Part shown: piece after piece, positions 1 through 6,383 of the stretch
How the letters are laid out: each line of letters starts with the position of its first letter
Position numbering within the stretch: the stretch's first letter is position 1
Assembly (NCBI GenBank): GCA_000433735.1
Contig: HF998342.1
Coordinates: 7,625 to 17,330, forward strand
DNA from: Clostridium sp. CAG:167
GTDB lineage: Bacteria; Bacillota; Clostridia; Lachnospirales; Lachnospiraceae
Direction of reading: 5' to 3'
DNA: 9,706 nucleotides
Notes under the pieces: model-generated
What the model was told of the DNA's origin: nothing
The model's input: only the letters and a program-made list of their open reading frames with translations
The model's database searches: none
Made by a program: the position numbers and the translations under genes

Positions 1-60
1 TGTCTCGAGAGGAATGAACTTTTTGTTATTTTAAAATTATGTCAGTTCTGCATCCTTTTT

Positions 61-1491
61 CTAGTAAGCATTCTTGTTTACAAACCCCTTAAAGATCGTA
101 GAAAAAAGAATCTTAAAATCCAGTCCAAGCGACCAGTTTTCGATATAATACAGATCGCAGTCAATTCGCATGCGGATGGAGGTATCGCCTCGGTAACCGT
201 TGACCTGCGCCCATCCGGTGATACCCGGTTTGACCTGGTGTTTGATCATATAACGGGGAATCTCTTCTTTAAACTTCTCTACCCAGAATGGCCGCTCCGG
301 TCTTGGACCAACCAGGCTCATATCTCCTTTGAGAACATTGAAAAACTGCGGAAGCTCGTCCAGACTGGTTTTTCGTATGAACTTTCCGATCGGTGTGACA
401 CGAGGGTCATTCTGGACCGTCCAGGCCTGTTTCTCCTTGGATGAATCTTGCACTTCCATGGAACGAAACTTGTACATTTTAAATGGTTTATTGTGGAGTC
501 CCACACGCTCCTGCTTGAAGATCAGCGGTCCCTTAGAAGTGGTTTTGATGATAATGGCAACCACCAGCATCGGGATGGAGAACAAAAGGATCAATCCCAG
601 GGAACCGATAATATCGATGACGCGCTTAATAAAACTGTTAAAAGAGTTGGCAAGAGGAATCTTGCGAACATGGATCACCGGCAGACCGTCCAGATCTTCG
701 GTATAAGGTCTGGTAGGGATAATATTGTTATAATCCGGGATAAACTTGGTGTGGACACCGGATTTTTCCGTTGTAGCAACAATTTCTTCCAGATGGTCGT
801 AGTGGTTGATGGAAAGGGTAATGGCAATTTCGTCAAAATCATTTTCGGCCAGTACTTTTTCCAGATCGTCAATGCGTCCTACTACAGGAATGTCCCGGTA
901 GCAGTGGCCGATGGGTTTGTGGTTGTCCAGGATCCCGTGAACGTAATAACCCCACTCCGGATGAGCTAACAGCCTGTCGATATATCCTTCGGCGGCACGA
1001 CTGTAACCTACCAGAAGTACATGTTTCTGATTCATTCCTTTCTTGCGGATCCGTCTCAGCAATGTAGTAGTCAACAGACGGAACAGAAGCTCCAGAATGA
1101 AATTCATAGTAACAAAAATAGCGATAAACAATCGTGCATAAGCTCTCTGGTTCAAAAAGTAAAGGAAGGCTACGCAGTATAGAATACCCACTACATTGGC
1201 CTTGATAATGCCCCAGAATTCAAACCGGCGGCTCTTTACTCTGGCCGGATCGTACAGGTGAAAGAAATAATAGGAAGCCAGATAACAAGGAATCAGCATA
1301 AATAACATCTGGGAATAAGAACCCAGGCTTCCGTAGATACCAATCGGTGCATTGATCCATCCAAGGAGGATCAAAATGCTGTGCTGTTCATCAAAGCGCA
1401 GATAGTACGCAATGACAAATGAAAAGATTATGATCGCTGTGTCAATAAGAATACGAAATATATTAAGAAGTTTTTGATTTCCCTTAATCAA
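61..1491 (-). CDS. Undecaprenyl-phosphate sugar-1-phosphate transferase (WcaJ/EPS-type initiating glycosyltransferase)
   Basis: This 476-residue membrane enzyme should move a sugar-1-phosphate, often glucose-1-phosphate, from a UDP-sugar onto undecaprenyl phosphate, the first step of exopolysaccharide or capsule synthesis. Hydrophobic segments lie near residues 12-31, 60-80, 94-113 and 118-138. A Rossmann-like domain with VLLVGYSRAA (158-167) spans about 155-285. The bacterial sugar transferase domain begins at KRVIDIIG (289-296), with a membrane segment at 293-315, KFRSM (341-345), SLDELPQFFN (376-385) containing the expected catalytic Asp378-Glu379, GPRP (395-398) and PGITGWAQVNGYRG (422-435). 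Length is normal for the long WcaJ-type family. The start is a TTG eight bases after AAGGGCGG; no better-placed ATG is seen. It is transcribed away from htrA, leftward, probably into a glycan cluster outside the window. The last 60 bases of the window's left edge hold only a weak AT-rich inverted repeat. The sugar donor cannot be read from sequence. Confidence 0.93.
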   Translation of the reverse strand: MIKGNQKLLNIFRILIDTAIIIFSFVIAYYLRFDEQHSILILLGWINAPIGIYGSLGSYSQMLFMLIPCYLASYYFFHLYDPARVKSRRFEFWGIIKANVVGILYCVAFLYFLNQRAYARLFIAIFVTMNFILELLFRLLTTTLLRRIRKKGMNQKHVLLVGYSRAAEGYIDRLLAHPEWGYYVHGILDNHKPIGHCYRDIPVVGRIDDLEKVLAENDFDEIAITLSINHYDHLEEIVATTEKSGVHTKFIPDYNNIIPTRPYTEDLDGLPVIHVRKIPLANSFNSFIKRVIDIIGSLGLILLFSIPMLVVAIIIKTTSKGPLIFKQERVGLHNKPFKMYKFRSMEVQDSSKEKQAWTVQNDPRVTPIGKFIRKTSLDELPQFFNVLKGDMSLVGPRPERPFWVEKFKEEIPRYMIKHQVKPGITGWAQVNGYRGDTSIRMRIDCDLYYIENWSLGLDFKILFSTIFKGFVNKNAY

Positions 1492-1499
1492 AACAATAA

Positions 1500-1507
1500 C
1501 CGCCCTT
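1500..1507 (-). promoter_or_regulatory. Ribosome binding site fixing a TTG start
   Basis: Read on the minus strand, AAGGGCGG sits eight bases before TTG at 1491-1489. It supports a non-ATG start for the sugar-phosphate transferase, whose first residues (MIKGNQ) run straight into the first membrane segment. A weak minus-strand promoter (TTGTTA at 1544-1539, 19-base spacer, GATAAT at 1519-1514) would give a leader of only about 16 bases, so the real promoter may be elsewhere. Confidence 0.6.
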
Positions 1508-1510
1508 CTG

Positions 1511-1555
1511 TGTATTATCAGTGTATCAATAATTATGGTAACAATTTAGTAACAA
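1511..1555. repeat. Two adjoining pairs of direct repeats with 11-bp period
   Basis: TGTAT occurs at 1511-1515 and 1522-1526, and GTAACAA at 1538-1544 and 1549-1555, each pair exactly 11 bp apart. Cutting the stretch into consecutive 11-mers from 1511 puts the repeats in register within each pair. An 11-bp direct-repeat period is typical of OmpR/PhoB-family response regulator sites. The region lies between two divergent genes. The sequence is AT-rich, so chance similarity is possible. Confidence 0.35.
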
Positions 1556-1617
1556 AAATGCAATATAACATGAAAAGTATATACTATTTCTCAATTTTGC
1601 ACAATAAATTTTTTTTC

Positions 1618-1646
1618 ACAATCTTAACACAATTACAGGATATAAT
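1618..1646 (+). promoter_or_regulatory. Probable htrA promoter with direct repeat in place of -35
   Basis: A perfect TATAAT lies at 1641-1646, 33 bases before the chosen htrA start, but no good -35 is found at 16-18 bases; the nearest, TTCACA (1615-1620), has a 20-base spacer. Where the -35 should be, ACAAT is repeated at 1618-1622 and 1629-1633, 11 bp apart. A strong -10 with a poor -35 covered by direct repeats is what an activator-dependent promoter looks like. The -10 is seen; the activator is inferred. Confidence 0.5.
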
Positions 1647-1664
1647 GATGCATAACATATGACG

Positions 1665-1670
1665 AAAGGG
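1665..1670 (+). promoter_or_regulatory. Ribosome binding site deciding the htrA start
   Basis: AAAGGG followed by nine bases precedes the ATG at 1680. The in-frame ATG at 1659 has no purine-rich site before it and lies only about 12 bases after the -10, roughly at the predicted transcription start. The shorter protein beginning MDENNN is therefore preferred. Confidence 0.65.
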
Positions 1671-1679
1671 TGTATTCGA

Positions 1680-3287
1680 ATGGATGAAAATAATAATGTA
1701 AATCAGGAAACAGGATTTGTTCTTAACAATAACAATGCAGCCGCTGGAAGCCAGCAGGATGCGTCCGGTCAGGCGGATCAGACGGTATGGCAGCAGGGAG
1801 CACAATCCCAGACTACAGGACAGACGAACACACAGCAGTCCCAGGCAGACCCGGGACAGGCATGGTCCCAGCCGCAGGCGATGCCATCCGGCGACAACAC
1901 ATATCGTTTTCAGAATGTGAAGCCGGAAGGGGACAAAAAGAAGAAAGAACACAAAGGTGACTCAAACTTCCCTAAGATGGTAGCTTATGGAGCAGTCTTT
2001 GGTTTGATAGCAGCCGTTTGTTTCTTTGGGCTTAATTCTATTTTTAATGTAATCCGCGGAAAAAATTCCAGTGATACGCAGGTAGGAAGTACCGCCAGCA
2101 ATCCGGTACAGGTAACTACCGTATCCGGAGGCGCCGCAGGAGTATCGGATGTATCCGGTATTGTGGAAAATGTTATGCCGGCTATCGTAGCCATTACGGA
2201 GAAATCCACACAGACATCCTACTTTGGACAGTCTTATTCCTCTCAGGGAGCAGGATCCGGATTTATTGTGAAGCAGGATAATGATCAGCTTCTTATTGTA
2301 ACCAACAATCATGTGGTAGCGGATGCGGACGACATTACCGTACAGTTTAACGATGGCGAAAGCGTAGAGGCTACCGTAAAAGGAACCAGCGAGTCCAACG
2401 ACCTGGCTGTGCTGACCGTTTCCATGAGCAAGTTGAAAGATTCTACGAAAAAGAGCATCAAAGTAGCATCTTTGGGAAGCTCCGATGATGTAAAAGTAGG
2501 ACAGATGGTTATTGCCATCGGTAATGCATTGGGATACGGACAGTCGGTAACCGTAGGATATGTCAGTGCCAAAGACCGTGAAGTGTCCGCACAGGATAGT
2601 TCTACCGGCAAAAAGACAACACAGGTTCTGATGCAGACCGACGCAGCCATCAATCCGGGTAACAGCGGTGGAGCATTGATCGATACCAACGGAAATGTGA
2701 TCGGTATCAACTCCAGTAAATATTTTTCCTATGGAAACAACAATGTAGAAGGTATGGGATATGCCATTCCGATGAGTTCAGCAGTTTCCGTTATCAATGA
2801 TCTGATGGACCGCCAGGTCTTGAAAGATACAGAGAAAGGATATCTTGGTATCACAGGAAGAACCATTACAGAAGATGTCAGCAAAGCATATGGTATTCCG
2901 GTTGGTGTATATGTAGCCAGTATTTCCGATACAGGAGCCGCTTATAAGGCAGGCATCAAAGAAGGCGATGTCATCACAAAGATCGGCAGCCAGAGTGTAA
3001 AATCCATTGATGAAGTTCAGGAAATTGTAAATAATACAAAAGTAGGCACAACCATTACTGTTACTGTAAAACGAAGCAATGATGGTGAATACAAAGAAAA
3101 AGAAATCAATGTAACCCTGAAGAGTAAAGATACCTTGAATGGTCTGGAAGACAGCAGTGATGCAGGCAACGACAGCAGCCAGCAGGATCAGCAGCAAGAC
3201 CAGCAGGGCGGCATGAATCCTTACTCAGGCGGACAGAGTGATGAAAATGATTCTCAGATAGTTCCTTGGAGCGGAGGTATTTACTGA
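1680..3287 (+). CDS. htrA: HtrA/DegP-like membrane-anchored S1C serine protease with PDZ domain
   Basis: This 535-residue protein should degrade or refold damaged proteins on the outer face of the membrane. Residues 1-98 form a Gln/Asn-rich cytoplasmic head ending in a Lys-rich patch. One membrane segment at about 100-123 anchors the protein with its C-terminus outside. The trypsin-like domain carries the triad His211 (TNNHVV), Asp241 (SNDLAVL) and Ser329 (NPGNSGGAL). One PDZ domain covers about 385-480 (GYLGI, then AGIKEGDVI), and the tail is Gln/Ser/Gly-rich. It is longer than typical Gram-positive HtrA (about 400-450 residues) because of the two low-complexity ends. An in-frame ATG at 1659 would add seven residues but lacks a ribosome site. 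In Bacillus subtilis, htrA is under the CssRS two-component system; the 11-bp repeats upstream would fit a similar regulator, which is inference. A hairpin follows the stop. Confidence 0.95.
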   Translation: MDENNNVNQETGFVLNNNNAAAGSQQDASGQADQTVWQQGAQSQTTGQTNTQQSQADPGQAWSQPQAMPSGDNTYRFQNVKPEGDKKKKEHKGDSNFPKMVAYGAVFGLIAAVCFFGLNSIFNVIRGKNSSDTQVGSTASNPVQVTTVSGGAAGVSDVSGIVENVMPAIVAITEKSTQTSYFGQSYSSQGAGSGFIVKQDNDQLLIVTNNHVVADADDITVQFNDGESVEATVKGTSESNDLAVLTVSMSKLKDSTKKSIKVASLGSSDDVKVGQMVIAIGNALGYGQSVTVGYVSAKDREVSAQDSSTGKKTTQVLMQTDAAINPGNSGGALIDTNGNVIGINSSKYFSYGNNNVEGMGYAIPMSSAVSVINDLMDRQVLKDTEKGYLGITGRTITEDVSKAYGIPVGVYVASISDTGAAYKAGIKEGDVITKIGSQSVKSIDEVQEIVNNTKVGTTITVTVKRSNDGEYKEKEINVTLKSKDTLNGLEDSSDAGNDSSQQDQQQDQQGGMNPYSGGQSDENDSQIVPWSGGIY

Positions 3288-3308
3288 TAGAGAAGAATCG
3301 TGTATAAT
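3280..3308 (+). promoter_or_regulatory. Candidate clpX promoter overlapping the htrA stop
   Basis: TTTACT (3280-3285), a 17-base spacer and a perfect TATAAT (3303-3308) form a plausible sigma-A promoter. The -35 overlaps the end of htrA, including the first base of its stop codon. The predicted start, near 3315, falls inside the left arm of the following hairpin, so clpX mRNA would begin with a 9-bp stem. This is sequence-based prediction only. Confidence 0.5.
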
Positions 3309-3310
3309 GT

Positions 3311-3342
3311 ATATCCCACCGTATTTTTGTACGGTGGGATAT
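3311..3342 (+). terminator. Perfect 13-bp hairpin between htrA and clpX
   Basis: ATATCCCACCGTA (3311-3323) pairs perfectly with 3330-3342 around a six-base loop TTTTTG. The trailing sequence (TGTAGATTTATC) is not a proper U-tract, so termination may be weak and some read-through into clpX is likely. It could serve as the 3' end of htrA mRNA, as a protective 5' structure of clpX mRNA, or both. Confidence 0.6.
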
Positions 3343-3396
3343 TGTAGATTTATCAAGTATGAAATTTGGAACGGGATCCGAAGCAGATTCCGGGAT

Positions 3397-3400
3397 GGAG
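3397..3400 (+). promoter_or_regulatory. Ribosome binding site deciding the clpX start
   Basis: GGAG with a six-base spacer precedes ATG at 3407. In-frame ATGs at 3359 and 3395 lack such a site, and the 16 residues they would add have no counterpart in ClpX N-termini that I recognise. Confidence 0.6.
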
Positions 3401-3406
3401 AGAAAT

Positions 3407-4783
3407 ATGAGTGACGAAATTCAAAAGACAGACGAAGATACAAACAAAGATGGATATGAAAAAATCTGCTATCTGTGCCACCGGCCGGAGAGCAAAGTAG
3501 ATAAAATGATCACGATCCCTAACAACATCACCATCTGTTCCGACTGTATGCAGAAGACCTTTGACCAGATCGGTATGCAGGGAACACCGATGTTTCCGGG
3601 GATGGACATTATCAATCTGGGAAGCATGGGCATGGAAGCTCCGGATGAGTTCCAGGAAAAACACAAAGTGAAGACAAAGAAAAAGAAGAAAAAAGAAACA
3701 CCTGCGCTGGATATCAACAGACTTCCGGCACCCCATGTTATCAAGGGGAATCTGGATGAGTATGTCATGGGACAGGAGCGGGCCAAGAAGATCCTGGCAG
3801 TAGGCGTATATAATCATTATAAGCGCGTGCTGGCAGAAGAGCAGGAGACCGATCCGGACGTTCAGATTGAAAAATCCAATATGCTTTTGCTGGGCCCCAC
3901 CGGAAGCGGCAAGACTTTTATGGTAAAAACACTGGCGCATCTTCTGCAGGTGCCGTTGGCGATCACAGATGCTACCGCGCTGACAGAGGCCGGTTATATT
4001 GGTGATGATGTAGAGAGTGTGATCTCCAAACTTCTGGCCAACGCAGACAATGATGTTGAACTGGCAGAAAAAGGAATCGTATATATCGACGAGATTGACA
4101 AGATCGCTAAAAAGCAGAACGCCACCACGCGAGATGTCAGCGGTGAATCCGTACAGCAGGCATTGTTGAAATTGTTAGAGGGAGCCGATGTAGAGGTGCC
4201 GGTAGGTGCCACCAATAAAAATGCTATGGTTCCTATGACTACGGTAAATACAAGCCACATATTATTTATATGTGGAGGTGCATTCCCGGGTCTGGAAGAC
4301 ATTATCAAGAAAAGACTGACCAAGCAGGGCACCATGGGATTTGGCTCCGATCTTCGGGATAAATATGACGACGACAAAAATATTTTTGCAAAAGTCGAGA
4401 CGGAAGATATCCGGGAATACGGCCTTATACCGGAGTTTATCGGAAGATTGCCCATTGTATTTTCTCTGGAGGCTATGGACGAGGATCTGCTGGTCAAAGT
4501 GCTTACCGAGCCAAGAAATGCCATTGTAAAACAGTATCAGAAGCTGTTCCGCATGGATGAAGTGGATCTTGAGTTTGAAGAAGAGGCACTGCGCGCCGTA
4601 GCGAAAAAAGCAGCAGCGAAAAAGACCGGTGCCAGAGCACTACGTTCCATCATTGAGGAATTTATGATGGATATCATGTATGAGATCCCGAAAGACGAGA
4701 TGATCGGCAAGGTTGTTATAACAAAAGACTATATAGAAGGAAAAGGGGCACCACAGATTATTATGAGAGGCACAGAACAGTAA
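3407..4783 (+). CDS. clpX: Divergent ClpX-type AAA+ unfoldase lacking the RKH motif
   Basis: ClpX is a hexameric AAA+ ATPase that unfolds proteins and feeds them to ClpP. This 458-residue copy has the N-terminal zinc-binding domain (Cys21, Cys24, Cys44, Cys47), then a linker with a six-Lys run at 91-96. Walker A is GPTGSGKT (163-170), pore loop 1 is GYIG (196-199), Walker B is IVYIDEID (224-231), followed by RDVSGE (242-247), and sensor 2 is GAR ending at Arg410. The segment that holds Arg-Lys-His in usual ClpX (the ssrA-tag contact loop) reads VGATNKNAMVPMTT (266-279) and has no RKH. The ClpP-docking tripeptide is Met-Gly-Phe (310-312) instead of the usual Ile-Gly-Phe, so docking is probably kept. 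No clpP or tig is adjacent, unlike the common clpP-clpX arrangement, so this may be a second ClpX. The pseudokinase gene follows after 99 bp with no terminator between. Confidence 0.9.
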   Translation: MSDEIQKTDEDTNKDGYEKICYLCHRPESKVDKMITIPNNITICSDCMQKTFDQIGMQGTPMFPGMDIINLGSMGMEAPDEFQEKHKVKTKKKKKKETPALDINRLPAPHVIKGNLDEYVMGQERAKKILAVGVYNHYKRVLAEEQETDPDVQIEKSNMLLLGPTGSGKTFMVKTLAHLLQVPLAITDATALTEAGYIGDDVESVISKLLANADNDVELAEKGIVYIDEIDKIAKKQNATTRDVSGESVQQALLKLLEGADVEVPVGATNKNAMVPMTTVNTSHILFICGGAFPGLEDIIKKRLTKQGTMGFGSDLRDKYDDDKNIFAKVETEDIREYGLIPEFIGRLPIVFSLEAMDEDLLVKVLTEPRNAIVKQYQKLFRMDEVDLEFEEEALRAVAKKAAAKKTGARALRSIIEEFMMDIMYEIPKDEMIGKVVITKDYIEGKGAPQIIMRGTEQ

Positions 4784-4789
4784 AAGGGA

Positions 4790-4818
4790 TTGATGCAATG
4801 GCTGTTTTGTGGTACTAT
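4790..4818 (+). promoter_or_regulatory. Candidate extended -10 promoter for the pseudokinase gene
   Basis: TTGATG (4790-4795), a 17-base spacer and TACTAT (4813-4818) preceded by TGG give a -35 plus extended -10 arrangement, with a leader of roughly 58 bases to the GTG start. Because nothing resembling a terminator separates it from clpX, the gene could also be co-transcribed. Confidence 0.4.
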
Positions 4819-4882
4819 GATAGTATGTAAGTTTTGACGAACATGGGATATAAAATGACAAGATGCGGGAGAAGGTGACACG

Positions 4883-6232
4883 GTGGATGTAACAGAGATA
4901 TGTAAGGGATGTTTTTCCAGAAAGCACGGAGATGAGGCAAGTGCTTGTCCTTACTGTGAATATGAGGAAGGGATCGTAGATGTTGACGGCGCAGGCTGGA
5001 AGACCGGTCAGCTGCTGTCCAAACGCTATTTATTGGGAAGACTGTATATGAAAAAACAAGATTACGCAATGTGGCGGGCATATGACCGCTTTTTAGGGAC
5101 TGCATGCGTAATCGTAGTGCCGGAACAAGGCCCGAAATCCGGGCTGACTTATCTGGCATGGGGAACTGAACTGAAAAAAGCAGAGAGTAAGATCCGTGTG
5201 ATGGCACTGAAGGGTATTGAGGGACGCTGGGCGCTGGTTATGTCCATTAAAGATACCGCCATGACGAGAAAAGAGTTTGTGCACGAGATTCATATAAGCC
5301 AGACAAATCCCAATGCGGCAGTGCAGTTTAAGGCGGGAACATCGAGACCGGCCCAGGCGATGCAGCCTGGTATGACGATAGGACGGAATTACCGGATACT
5401 GGGGATTCTTGGATCTGAGAGAGTTTCCATCAGTTATCTGTGCGAAGATATTCTGCTTCAGAGAATAGTAAAGATCAAAGAGTTTTTGCCGGAAGCATGG
5501 GCTGTCCGTGGTGAAGATGGAAAAGTGACAGTAAAAAGTTCCAGACAGGCTTATGCCTTTAAGTGCGGCCGGGAAAGTTTTATGAAAGAGTGCCGTATGA
5601 CAGCGCAGTTTATACACTCGGATCATTTCCCGGTTGTATATGATTATTTTACCTTAAACGGTACAGATTATATGGTGACAGAATATGTAGTAGGAACCAG
5701 TGTGGAAGAGATTTTTGAAAAGAGAGGGCATGTTCCGTACTCCACCGATGAATTGATGGAGATTATGGAACCATTGCTGGAGGGAATCCAGGAATTGCAT
5801 GACCATAGGATCATCCATTGTAATATTGCACCTTCTAATATTGTGAAAGCCACCGACGGCCGCGTTATGCTGACTAATATGGGGGCAGCCAAGTATCAGG
5901 ACAGTGCTACTTCTATGATGAGTGCTACTTTGCTTCAGCCGGATTTTGCGGCACCGGAGCAGATCAGCAAGGAAGACGGCGAGAATAACGAAGGACCTTG
6001 GACCGATATTTACCAGATCGGTACAGTGATGTATTATCTGCTTATCGGGCACAAAGCCATGGATGCAGCCACCAGGTTGGAGCGGGACAATGCTGAGCTG
6101 GTGCAGGCCAAGAAATACAAAGTGAAGTTGAAAAAGGGCTGGATGAATCTGCTGGTAGAGTGTACAGAACTGGATTATCACTTCCGGATCCAGACCGTGG
6201 AGGATCTTTTGGCAAAATTGAAGAAAAAATAA
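4883..6232 (+). CDS. Zinc-ribbon pseudokinase (Ser/Thr kinase fold, catalytic residues lost)
   Basis: This 449-residue soluble protein begins with a zinc ribbon, Cys7-x2-Cys10 and Cys22-x2-Cys25. Residues about 160-449 follow a bacterial Ser/Thr kinase fold: start GMTIGRNYRILG (163-174), a glycine loop reduced to ILGSERVSISYL, beta-3 Lys199 in VKIKEFLPE, and a probable alpha-C Glu236. The HRDxKPxN motif has become HCNIAPSN (312-319), so the catalytic Asp and Lys are Asn314 and Ala316. DFG has become Asn332-Met333-Gly334. APE (357-359) and the WTDIYQIG helix (373-380) are kept, so the fold should be intact but phosphotransfer is not expected. Residues 42-81 resemble a second, decayed N-lobe. 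The start is GTG, seven bases after AGAAGG. No membrane segment is seen. It sits 99 bp after clpX and ends at a strong terminator. A scaffold or adaptor role is inferred, not shown. Confidence 0.85.
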   Translation: MDVTEICKGCFSRKHGDEASACPYCEYEEGIVDVDGAGWKTGQLLSKRYLLGRLYMKKQDYAMWRAYDRFLGTACVIVVPEQGPKSGLTYLAWGTELKKAESKIRVMALKGIEGRWALVMSIKDTAMTRKEFVHEIHISQTNPNAAVQFKAGTSRPAQAMQPGMTIGRNYRILGILGSERVSISYLCEDILLQRIVKIKEFLPEAWAVRGEDGKVTVKSSRQAYAFKCGRESFMKECRMTAQFIHSDHFPVVYDYFTLNGTDYMVTEYVVGTSVEEIFEKRGHVPYSTDELMEIMEPLLEGIQELHDHRIIHCNIAPSNIVKATDGRVMLTNMGAAKYQDSATSMMSATLLQPDFAAPEQISKEDGENNEGPWTDIYQIGTVMYYLLIGHKAMDAATRLERDNAELVQAKKYKVKLKKGWMNLLVECTELDYHFRIQTVEDLLAKLKKK

Positions 6233-6251
6233 GAAGAAAGAATATGAAATA

Positions 6252-6317
6252 AAAATCTTTCCCGGGGGCTTTAACGCAAAGCGTTACCTTGCCTTCCGGG
6301 AGAGATTTTTTGTTTTG
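6252..6317 (+). terminator. Rho-independent terminator closing the clpX-pseudokinase block
   Basis: AAAATCTTTCCCGG (6252-6265) pairs with 6296-6309, with one G-U pair. Inside are a GGC/GCC pairing (6267-6269 with 6291-6293) and a perfect TAACGC-AAA-GCGTTA hairpin (6272-6286). The stem runs into TTTTTTGTTTTG. The reverse strand also ends in a T-run, so it could work in both directions. It separates the pseudokinase gene from the subtilase. Confidence 0.88.
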
Positions 6318-6383
6318 CAGGAAATATTTTGAAGTATCTCATGAATCGACCGCATAAGATAAGAAAAAAGACTGGGAGCATTT

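Noticed and set aside
16..48. GAACT/AGTTC inverted repeat with internal ATTTTAAAAT beyond the sugar transferase gene
   Set aside because: Five-base stem with a 23-base loop and no T-run on the minus strand; not a credible terminator.
3359..3406. Upstream in-frame extension of clpX by 16 residues
   Set aside because: Neither ATG (3359 or 3395) has a suitable ribosome site, while 3407 does; the added residues do not resemble ClpX.
5903..5930. Ten-base direct repeat AGTGCTACTT 18 bp apart in the pseudokinase gene
   Set aside because: It encodes a short Ser-Ala-Thr repeat in the activation-loop region and looks like local codon-level duplication, not a mobile or regulatory element.
6330..6360. 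Forespore sigma (sigma-F/G)-like promoter before the subtilase: GTATC and CATAAGA
   Set aside because: Spacing and several bases depart from the sigma-G consensus; a sigma-A reading (TTGAAG-18-CATAAG) is equally weak. Not enough to call either.
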